Assembly (NCBI RefSeq): GCF_947492405.1 | Contig: NZ_CANLMP010000002.1 | Span: forward strand, 496,001 to 560,000 | Length of the DNA stretch: 64,000 bases | Origin: an uncultured Aquimarina sp. | Lineage (GTDB): Bacteria > Bacteroidota > Bacteroidia > Flavobacteriales > Flavobacteriaceae | Reading direction: 5' to 3' | Shown: in pieces, positions 16,761 through 25,000 of the stretch | How positions within the stretch are numbered: the stretch's first letter is position 1 | Layout of the letters: every line of letters starts with the position of its first letter | Made by a program: the position numbers and the translations under genes | Notes under the pieces: model-generated | What the model saw: the letters and a program-made list of their open reading frames with translations, nothing else | The model's database searches: none | Told to the model about the DNA's origin: nothing

Positions 16761-19344
16761 AATAATCTTCTTGGTTTTCGTCGTTTTTCTATGTTTAGGA
16801 AATGAACTAGTGCTTGCACAACAAAAAACCAAAACTTCAGAGTTTTTATACAATCAATTAGATTATTTTTTAAAAGATTCTTCAAAATCCCGCTTACATA
16901 GATTAAATAAATTAATAGCCTCTAAAGAAAATCAACTCCTAACAAAAGAAGATAAACTTGCTTGGGTTATCGTTCATGCAAATATGGGCTATTACTACAA
17001 TCAATTTGGAAACATCCCAACAGCTATTGTCTATTATGAAAAAGCATGGAAAACATTTAACAACAATAGACTCAAAGATTATGATATTATTGAAAATTGT
17101 TTGCAACCTTTAGGAAATCTATACCTGAAAATTGGGGATTTACAAAAAGCAGAAAACACAATCACTAAGTATTTATATCTAGCGGAGCAATCTCAAAATA
17201 CTCCCAAAATAATCTCAGCTATCACCAATCTATCTATTGCTTATAACAACCAAAGCAATTATCAGAAAGCAATCGCAATACTTCTAAAAGGTCAAGAAAT
17301 AGCTCCAAAAAATGTAAACATTCTAACAAACTTAGCTACAAATTATCTGGATTCTGGATCAATAGAAGAGGCAAAAAAGCAAGCTCTAAAAGCAATATCG
17401 ATAGATGCTACCCAAGTAAATGCTTACCAAATATTAGCTGCGATCGCACTAGAAAATAAGAAAACACAAAATGCTCAAAACTATATTCATAAAGCCAAAC
17501 TTCAGCTATTAAAAAAACCTAATACATCAGCACGAGATATTGCAAAATGGCAATTGGCTTATATAGATATTCTACTTTCTAAATCAGCATATGCAGAAGC
17601 ATTAAACAGTCTTAAGGAGATATACACCTACTTACTTCCTGAATATTCTTTAAACATGGAGCTTCCGGAAAAAAAAATTCTCGTAGCGGATAGAGTATTA
17701 CTGAAAGCATTAGATGTACAAGCTTATATCTATCAGGAATTAAACGATCCTCTTTTAGCGATTAATACACTCGAAGCAGCTTTTGAGGTAAACTCAAAAT
17801 TAAATACCGCGTATCCTTTACAGGACACAAAAATTATTCAGCATGGTCAAAATCGAAATCGTACAGAATCCTATATTGATCTTTTATATTCCATGTACAT
17901 TACTACAAAAGATCTAAAGTATGTAATAAAAGCATTTGAAGCGGCAGAAAACTCTAAAGCACCATTTGTCAATGAAGCCTTACTTTCTAAACAACTACTA
18001 ACACAATATAAAAATGATTCATTAGTAAAGAGAAACAAGGAACTTACTAAAGAAATAGCAACATATGACACTTATATACTAAAAGAAAAACAAAAAGAAG
18101 ACAGGGCTGACATCTCAAAAATTCAAAAATGGACATCGGCATATGAAATGACATCTATCGAACTTAAGGATGTAACTAAAGAGCTTCAGAAAAAATATCC
18201 CAATCTTCTTTTTAAACAAGAAAAAGTTTCAATTACTGAGCTTCAAGAAAAGTTACAACAAGATGACCTTACTTTGATTGAATATTTTTTTGGCAAGCAA
18301 ACGATATATCAATTCAAAATTAATCCTGATTCAATTGAAATAATAAAAATTAATGAAGTTCAATATTTTAAAAATACTGTACAAAATTACATACGGTTTT
18401 TCGACAAACCATCTACTATTATAAATAACGTGAAGGTGTTTTCAGAAAGTAGTTTTGAATTGTACAACATATTAAATATTCCAGACACTAAAAAAATAGT
18501 AATCATTCCGGATGGGTTACTCAATTTCATACCTTTTGAAACATTATTAACTAAAAAAACCAATGTTCTGAGTTTCGAGAAAATGCCATTTTTACTGAAA
18601 TCAAGTATTGTCAATTATGAAATTTCTGCAAATAAGTTTTTGAGATCAAATAGTAATGATATAAAAGCAAACATTTTAGGAGTGTTTCCTGTTTTTGAAA
18701 ATACCAATCTAGAACTTCCTTTCTCTCTTGAAGAACAAAGTCACATACAACAAAAATTTGATGGTGTGTTCTTAGAAAAAGAGGAAGCGACCTATGTACA
18801 TTTTCTGGATGCAGTAAAAAAACATTCGATTTTACATCTATCCACACATGCAGAAGCAGGAAGTTTTTCCAGACCAGCTTCTATACAATTTAGAGATCAG
18901 AATATTTTAGTAAATCAGTTATATGGATTACAATTAGAAGCTGATTTGGTTGTACTCAGTGCTTGTGAAACTGGCATTGGCACTTTGGCCAAAGGAGAAG
19001 GCCCACTTAGTATTGGTAGAGGATTTCAATATGCAGGAGTACCAAATGTATTGTTTTCACTGTGGAAAGTAAATGACAAAACTACTTCTCAGCTAATGCA
19101 ATATTTTTATCAAAATCTGAATCTTTCTAACTCCTATGTTTACGGCTTGCATAAAGCAAAGTTAGATTTCCTTACATCAAAAGAAATCTCTAACACTCAA
19201 AAATCACCATATTACTGGGCTTCGTTTGTGTATTTCGGAAACCATCAATCCCCAACCGAAGAGAAATCAAATTGGATATTCATAATCGGAGGATTCTTAT
19301 TAATTATACTATTTTTGTTCGTGATCCGACAAAAATTAAAATGA
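16741..19344 (+). CDS. TPR-CHAT caspase-like protease, locus 1
   Basis: The Met at 16741 gives a signal peptide (MGFGNFKIIFLVFVVFLCLG) and an 867-residue product; the longer frame from 16675 starts at TTG and lacks a signal. Several TPR motifs cover about 60-400. The C-terminal CHAT peptidase domain (about 560-830) keeps the caspase-like dyad: His703 in LSTHAEA and Cys742 in LSACETG, followed by GEGPLSIGRGF and SLWKVND. A final helix (about 842-861) with a basic tail suggests anchoring to the inner membrane, with protease and TPRs in the periplasm. The gene overlaps both neighbours, the PKD protein upstream and the retropepsin-like gene downstream (ATGA). The substrate is unknown. Confidence 0.88.
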   Translation: MGFGNFKIIFLVFVVFLCLGNELVLAQQKTKTSEFLYNQLDYFLKDSSKSRLHRLNKLIASKENQLLTKEDKLAWVIVHANMGYYYNQFGNIPTAIVYYEKAWKTFNNNRLKDYDIIENCLQPLGNLYLKIGDLQKAENTITKYLYLAEQSQNTPKIISAITNLSIAYNNQSNYQKAIAILLKGQEIAPKNVNILTNLATNYLDSGSIEEAKKQALKAISIDATQVNAYQILAAIALENKKTQNAQNYIHKAKLQLLKKPNTSARDIAKWQLAYIDILLSKSAYAEALNSLKEIYTYLLPEYSLNMELPEKKILVADRVLLKALDVQAYIYQELNDPLLAINTLEAAFEVNSKLNTAYPLQDTKIIQHGQNRNRTESYIDLLYSMYITTKDLKYVIKAFEAAENSKAPFVNEALLSKQLLTQYKNDSLVKRNKELTKEIATYDTYILKEKQKEDRADISKIQKWTSAYEMTSIELKDVTKELQKKYPNLLFKQEKVSITELQEKLQQDDLTLIEYFFGKQTIYQFKINPDSIEIIKINEVQYFKNTVQNYIRFFDKPSTIINNVKVFSESSFELYNILNIPDTKKIVIIPDGLLNFIPFETLLTKKTNVLSFEKMPFLLKSSIVNYEISANKFLRSNSNDIKANILGVFPVFENTNLELPFSLEEQSHIQQKFDGVFLEKEEATYVHFLDAVKKHSILHLSTHAEAGSFSRPASIQFRDQNILVNQLYGLQLEADLVVLSACETGIGTLAKGEGPLSIGRGFQYAGVPNVLFSLWKVNDKTTSQLMQYFYQNLNLSNSYVYGLHKAKLDFLTSKEISNTQKSPYYWASFVYFGNHQSPTEEKSNWIFIIGGFLLIILFLFVIRQKLK

Positions 19345-19778
19345 CAACACTTCGCCAATTTCTAATTGAAAAAGAATATCATCGTATTAAACTTGTATAT
19401 ACTAAAACCAATCATTTTGAGGTGAAAGCAATGCTTAATGGCGTAGAGGGTAATTTTATCGTAGATACCGGAGCCTCTAATTCGTGTGTTGGTTTTGATG
19501 CGGTAGAAAAGTTTCATCTTTTTGCACAGGATAGTGATGTAAAGGCTGCTGGTGCTGGCGCTACAGACATGCTTACACAGCTTTCTAAAAAAAACACACT
19601 GCAGCTAGGCAAATGGTCAAAAAAAAGTATTTCGCTTATTTTATTTGACCTTACTCATGTAAATACTGCGCTTATCGCACATCAAGCCGAACCAGTAGAT
19701 GGAATCATCGGAGCTGATGTTTTAAAAAGAGGAAAAGCCGTTATAGATTATGAACGAAAGTGTCTATATCTTAGGTAA
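19341..19778 (+). CDS. Retropepsin-like aspartic protease
   Basis: This 145-residue protein starts at the ATG that overlaps the CHAT stop codon (ATGA), so it is translationally coupled. It has the aspartic-protease signature FIVDTGASNS with catalytic Asp42 and, near the C-terminus, DGIIGADVLKRGKAVIDY, the second conserved loop of retropepsin-type single-lobe proteases. Such enzymes act as dimers. No signal peptide is visible, so it is probably cytoplasmic, on the opposite side of the membrane from the CHAT protein. Two proteases of different class in one overlapping operon is notable. Confidence 0.85.
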   Translation: MTTLRQFLIEKEYHRIKLVYTKTNHFEVKAMLNGVEGNFIVDTGASNSCVGFDAVEKFHLFAQDSDVKAAGAGATDMLTQLSKKNTLQLGKWSKKSISLILFDLTHVNTALIAHQAEPVDGIIGADVLKRGKAVIDYERKCLYLR

Positions 19779-19968
19779 TGCGAGTTCGATGTAAGGATCT
19801 AATTTTAAAAAACCATCAAATTGAGTAGTTTTTCATAGAAATCTAGATGACAAGGCTTTTGATTGAAAATTTACTTGTCTTCGATAGTTCTGCTGAGCTT
19901 GTCGAAGCACAATCCACCCAAGGCACACACTCTGACTGACGTAAATTTTCTTAGGCCGAACTCACGTT
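19777..19968. repeat. MITE-like palindromic element
   Basis: The ends at 19777-19795 and 19950-19968 are inverted copies matching at 14 of 19 positions (core GCGAGTTCG / CGAACTCAC). An inner perfect pair, GAAAATTTAC (19865-19874) and GTAAATTTTC (19941-19950), adjoins the right end. The centre contains GAGCTTGTCGAA (19895-19906), shared with the repeat at 960-1004. The left end overlaps the stop codon of the aspartic protease. There is no coding capacity, which fits a non-autonomous or REP-type element. Confidence 0.5.
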
Positions 19969-20306
19969 AAGTAAATAATTTTTCCGAATTCAAACTTCTT
20001 CATTATCATACATCTAGTTTTAAACAAAAACAGATCTAAATTGCAGCACCATACACTTCACTTTATTTCTTTAAACCAAAAGAAAACACATTCCCACACA
20101 AAAAGCAGCGTTGGTAGTATAAAAGGTTCTTATAAAAGACAAACATGCGGTAAAAGATTAATAGTCTCATAAATTCAGGTAATTATACGTATTGATCAAT
20201 TTTAATACTCTGTTTAGTTTTGGTAAACAGTGATATCAAAAAAATCACGTGAACAATTCAATCAATACAACTGGATATATCTGGTAGATTGTAAAACCTT
20301 GAATTC
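19969..20306. other. Leader region of the formyltransferase gene
   Basis: After the repeat element this AT-rich stretch contains no recognisable gene. It holds the promoter at 20192-20222, and the remainder is an approximately 78-base untranslated leader. Confidence 0.5.
20192..20222 (+). promoter_or_regulatory. Bacteroidota-type promoter for the formyltransferase gene
   Basis: TTG (20192-20194), a 20-base spacer and TAGTTTTG (20215-20222) match the -33/-7 consensus TTG and TAnnTTTG. Transcription would start near 20229. Confidence 0.65.
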
Positions 20307-21269
20307 ATGAAAACAATACTTATCGGAAGCTTTCCTGTCTGCCTTTCTGTATATAACAGTCTATCTAAAGATAATAATTTGGAAGCTGTATGTTTTCAAG
20401 AATCTGAAATTCCCAATCCGAATAAGAATTTTTGGCTTACCTCTATACAGAGAGAAGGTTTTGACACCTATCTTATCCATAAACAAAATATTGATACAAC
20501 ATTTAAAACTTGGTTGGTTAATAAAGCCCCTGATTTAGTATTGGTTTGTGGTTTCTCCATTAAGATTCCTAAAGAGGTATTAGCGGTACCAAAATATGGT
20601 TTTCTGAATGTTCATTTTGGAAAACTACCTGAGAATAGAGGTCCTGACCCACTATTTTGGTCTATAAAACAAGGAAAAAAACAAACTGCAATTACTATTC
20701 ATCAGATGGATGAAGATTGGGATACTGGTAAAATTCTATTAGAACAATCTGTTCCTATAATTCCTGGAGAAACCTTGGGAATGGCTAATTCTAAAATGAG
20801 TTATATGCTGGATGGGCTTATTCAAAAAGCAATTCAATTGGTACATGATATTAAAAGCTTTACACCTCAGCCAATAAAAGAAATTACATATTACAAGAGA
20901 CCTACAGAAAAAGATACTACGATTTCTTGGGAAACACAAACCGCAGATGAAATAGAAAATTTAGTCAATGCCTGTAACCCTAAATATGGTGGAGCAACCA
21001 CATATTACCAAGGATCTCTTATAAGAATTCTGGAAGTTTCTCCTGTAGACAGTCAACCATTACTTGGCAAAACTGCTGGTGAGATCATCCACGCACATCC
21101 ACAAGAAGGATTGTATGTGTATTGTAAATACGGAAAAATACTAAAAATAAATGCTATTAGTTCTGATGCGGGCATTTTATCAGGGACAAAATTTGTCCAT
21201 CTAGGAATACGACAAGGGCATTGTTTTACAACAAGTATAAGCATAAAACAAGAACAAGTTCATTACTAA
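20307..21269 (+). CDS. Formyltransferase-family protein (methionyl-tRNA formyltransferase-like)
   Basis: This 320-residue cytoplasmic protein has an N-terminal formyl_trans_N fold (about 1-180) with the sequence NVHFGKLPENRGPDPLFW, equivalent to the HxSLLPxxRG active-site segment, and a downstream IHQMDEDWDTG that supplies the catalytic Asp. A C-terminal domain (about 205-315) resembles formyl_trans_C. It is probably not the housekeeping Fmt: the canonical SLLP sequence is altered, and the gene stands with a tail-collar protein. Related enzymes formylate sugar nucleotides or amino groups; the substrate here cannot be named. Confidence 0.8.
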   Translation: MKTILIGSFPVCLSVYNSLSKDNNLEAVCFQESEIPNPNKNFWLTSIQREGFDTYLIHKQNIDTTFKTWLVNKAPDLVLVCGFSIKIPKEVLAVPKYGFLNVHFGKLPENRGPDPLFWSIKQGKKQTAITIHQMDEDWDTGKILLEQSVPIIPGETLGMANSKMSYMLDGLIQKAIQLVHDIKSFTPQPIKEITYYKRPTEKDTTISWETQTADEIENLVNACNPKYGGATTYYQGSLIRILEVSPVDSQPLLGKTAGEIIHAHPQEGLYVYCKYGKILKINAISSDAGILSGTKFVHLGIRQGHCFTTSISIKQEQVHY

Positions 21270-21310
21270 ATAACTTAAATTAATTTATTAATCTTTAAAA
21301 TCAATTATTT

Positions 21311-21901
21311 ATGGAACCATTTTTAGGACAAATTATATTATTCGGAGGAAATTTCGCACCAAGAGGTTGGGCATTATGTGACGGACAATTATTACCTATT
21401 TCATCAAACAGTGCACTTTTCTCAATTTTGGGCACAGTGTACGGTGGAGATGGCAGAACTACGTTTGCATTACCAGATTTACGTGGTAGAGTTCCAATGC
21501 ACGCTGGAAACGGACCCGGTTTGAGTGATCGTAGATTGGGTTCGAAAGGAGGCGGAGAAACACATACCTTAGTAACTCCCGAATTGCCTTCTCACAATCA
21601 CTTAACTGGCAATAATGCAGCGGCTGATCAATCTCTTTTATTAAGTACTGAAAATGCAGTGAATGAAACTCCACAAACTGGTGATGTGCCAGCGGTAGCT
21701 AACTTTGTTGATGGTTTAGCTACTACGCAAGTAAAAAGTTTTGGACCACCAACGAACCCTGTAAATAGCCAAACTATTAGAAGTAATGCTGGTTTAACTA
21801 TTTTAAATAATGGAGGAGGCCAATCACATAATAACATGCAACCTTATTTGACAACTAATTATATTATTGCTTTACAAGGACTATTTCCTTCAAGAAGCTA
21901 G
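21311..21901 (+). CDS. Phage tail-collar / MdpB-type protein
   Basis: The 196-residue protein begins with a collar domain (about 4-60: FLGQIILFGGNFAPRGWALC, DGQLLPI, then LPDLRGRVPMHAGNGPG), continues with a Gly/Asn-rich middle, and ends with NNMQPYLTTNYIIALQGLFPS. Both signatures are typical of microcystin-dependent proteins and phage short tail fibres. Stand-alone genes of this type are common in bacterial genomes without a prophage; no other phage gene is nearby. It follows the formyltransferase by 41 bases and is likely cotranscribed. Its function is unknown. Confidence 0.85.
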   Translation: MEPFLGQIILFGGNFAPRGWALCDGQLLPISSNSALFSILGTVYGGDGRTTFALPDLRGRVPMHAGNGPGLSDRRLGSKGGGETHTLVTPELPSHNHLTGNNAAADQSLLLSTENAVNETPQTGDVPAVANFVDGLATTQVKSFGPPTNPVNSQTIRSNAGLTILNNGGGQSHNNMQPYLTTNYIIALQGLFPSRS

Positions 21902-21956
21902 CAATCAAAATAGTATTATTTAAAGTTTTTAAATAAAGCACAAAATTTCCTTAGAT

Positions 21957-21991
21957 AAAATAGTATTTCTTAAACCAAGAAGTACTATTTT
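21957..21991 (+). terminator. Hairpin after the tail-collar gene
   Basis: Fifteen-base arms (21957-21971 and 21977-21991) pair with one mismatch around a 5-base loop. The right arm ends in TTTT, followed by TAGTATG. It is a probable terminator separating the collar gene from the adhesin. Confidence 0.6.
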
Positions 21992-22097
21992 TAGTATGAT
22001 AAAAATTCTTTATTATACGATATCTTAATTTTTTAAACCTATTCTTCTAGTTCATAAATAGTTTATTAAAATAATTATTAATCCATAATCAATAACT

Positions 22098-25000
22098 ATG
22101 AAAAAATCTACTCATTATCTTTCTTATCAATTTACAGAGAGCTCATATCAGCGAGCAAGGTCTTCATTGCCTATATTTTTTTTTATTTACCTTACTATAG
22201 CGGTTTTCACCAATGTACAGGCTCAAAACTTCACTTGGTCAACGGCTTCAGATGCTGGTACAACCGTTTCTGAAACTGTAAATGGCATAACAGCAACTGT
22301 AAGTACATCGAATAGTGATGCTCAAGTAGTTAATGGTAGTGGGTTTGACGGATCATCTGGAAATGTTGTTTTTACACAAAATGCTGATACTAGTACATCT
22401 TTAACCATTACTTTTAGTCAGGCTGTTGATGTGGCAAGTATTTTTGCTTTTATTGCTGACAATGATAGCGGAGCAGACAGCTCCGTCGTTTTCACACCTA
22501 CAGGGGGTTCTAATTCTGCTGTTACCGAAGGAATATCACAATTTGCGGGAGAAGTAGTCTCCCTTAATTTTACTGGTGTAACTGCCATAACTCTTACAGA
22601 ATCTGGCGGAGGATTTGAAACTTTTGGGATAGATGAAATAGTAATAGGAATTCCTAATTCTGCTCCAATAGCAACAGCACCATCCGCACCAACGGTATTA
22701 GAAGATGCTACTAATGTAGCTCTTGCAAATGATATTCAAGTAACGGACACTGATGGTGATGATCAAACACTAACTTTTACCATTACAGGAGGAACGGTTG
22801 CATTAGGAACAACTGGTATTACTTTTGGAGGTAGTGGTAATGGATCTGCAAGTTTTACCGCACAAGGTACGCTAGCCAATATTAATGCTGCGCTAGATGC
22901 CGCCACCTTTACACCTACTGCTAATCTTAATGGTAATAATGCAGGAGGCATTTCTTTTATAGCAAATGACAATACCGATAATTCTAATACTGCAAGTGTA
23001 ACGTTTACAATTAATGCAGTAAATGACGAACCTAGTTTTACTGCTGGAGTAAATGAAATCGTTAACGAAGATGCTGGTGCACAAACCGTAAATGGATGGG
23101 CAACCGCTATCGATGATGGAGATGCAGATGCTACACAAACACTTACGTTTACGGTAACAAATGATAACAATGCATTATTTAGTGCGCAACCAGCTATTGA
23201 TGCAATGGGTAATCTAACCTATACTCCTGCTGCAAATGCAAGTGGTTCCGCGACCGTAGATGTTGTACTCTCAGACAATGGAGGAACTGCGAATGGAGGT
23301 GATGATACTTTTGCTACACAGCAATTCACAATTACTGTAAATGCCGTTAATGATGAACCTAGTTTTACTGCAGGTGCTAATGAAGCTGTTAACGAAGATG
23401 CTGGCGCACAAACCGTAAATGGATGGGCAACTGCGATAGATGATGGAGACTCAGACGCTACACAAACATTAACTTTTACAGTAGTCAATAACAATAATGC
23501 ATTATTTAGTGCACAACCTGCTATTGATGCAACTGGAAATCTAACCTATACTCCTGCTACAGATGCTAGTGGTTCTGCAACAGTAAGTGTTGTACTCTCA
23601 GACGATGGAGGAACTGCGAATGGAGGTGATGATACTTTTGCTACACAGCAATTCACAATTACTGTAAATGCTGTTAACGACGAACCTAGTTTTACCGCGG
23701 GGGCTAATGAAGCTGTCAACGAAGATGCTGGCGCACAAACCGTAAATGGATGGGCAACTGCCATTGATGATGGAGATGCTGATGCAATGCAAACATTGAG
23801 TTTTAATGTATCAAATGACAACAATGCATTATTTAGCGTGCAACCAGCTATTGATGCAACGGGTAATCTAACATACACGCCTGCTGCAGATGCTAATGGT
23901 TCTGCAACAGTAAGTGTTGTACTCTCAGACGATGGTGGAACTGCGAATGGAGGTGATGATACTTTTGCTACACAGCAATTCACAATTACTGTAAATGCCG
24001 TTAACGACGAACCTAGTTTTACTGCAGGTGCGAATGAAGCTGTTAACGAAGATGCTGGCGCACAAACCGTAAATGGATGGGCAACTGCGATAGATGATGG
24101 AGACTCAGACGCTACACAAACATTAACTTTTACAGTAGTCAATAACAATAATGCATTATTTAGTGCACAACCTGCTATTGATGCAACTGGAAATCTAACC
24201 TATACTCCTGCTACAGATGCTAGTGGTTCTGCAACAGTAAGTGTTGTACTCTCAGACGATGGAGGAACTGCGAATGGAGGTGATGATACTTTTGCTACAC
24301 AGCAATTCACAATTACTGTAAATGCTGTTAACGACGAACCTAGTTTTACCGCGGGTGCGAATGAAGCTGTCAACGAAGATGCAGGTACACAAACTGTAAA
24401 TGGATGGGCAACTGCCATTGATGATGGAGATGCTGATGCAGTGCAAACATTGAGTTTTAATGTATCAAATGACAACAATGCATTATTTAGTGTACAGCCC
24501 TCTATTGATGCAACTGGTAATCTAACATACACGCCTGCTGCTAATACTAATGGCAGTGCGACAGTAACAGTAAGTATTTCTGATGATGGGGGAACTGCTA
24601 ATGGAGGTGATGATACTTCTGATGATCAAACATTTACAATTACCGTAAATGCAGTGAATGATGAACCAAGTTTTACTGCAGGTGCGAATGAAGCTGTTAA
24701 CGAAGATGCAGGTGCACAAACTGTAAATGGATGGGCAACTGCCATTGATGATGGAGATGCTGATGCAATGCAAACATTGAGTTTTAATGTATCAAATGAC
24801 AACAATGCATTATTTAGTGTACAGCCCTCTATTGATGCAACGGGTAATCTAACATACACGCCTGCTGCAGATGCTAATGGTTCTGCAACAGTAACAGTAA
24901 GTATTTCTGATGATGGTGGAACTGCTAACGGTGGTGATGATACTTCTGATGATCAAATATTTACTATTACCGTAAATGCAGTGAATGATGAACCGAGTTT

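Noticed and set aside
20307..21901. Prophage remnant based on the tail-collar protein
   Set aside because: No integrase, capsid, portal or lysis gene is nearby, and stand-alone collar-domain genes are common in bacterial chromosomes.
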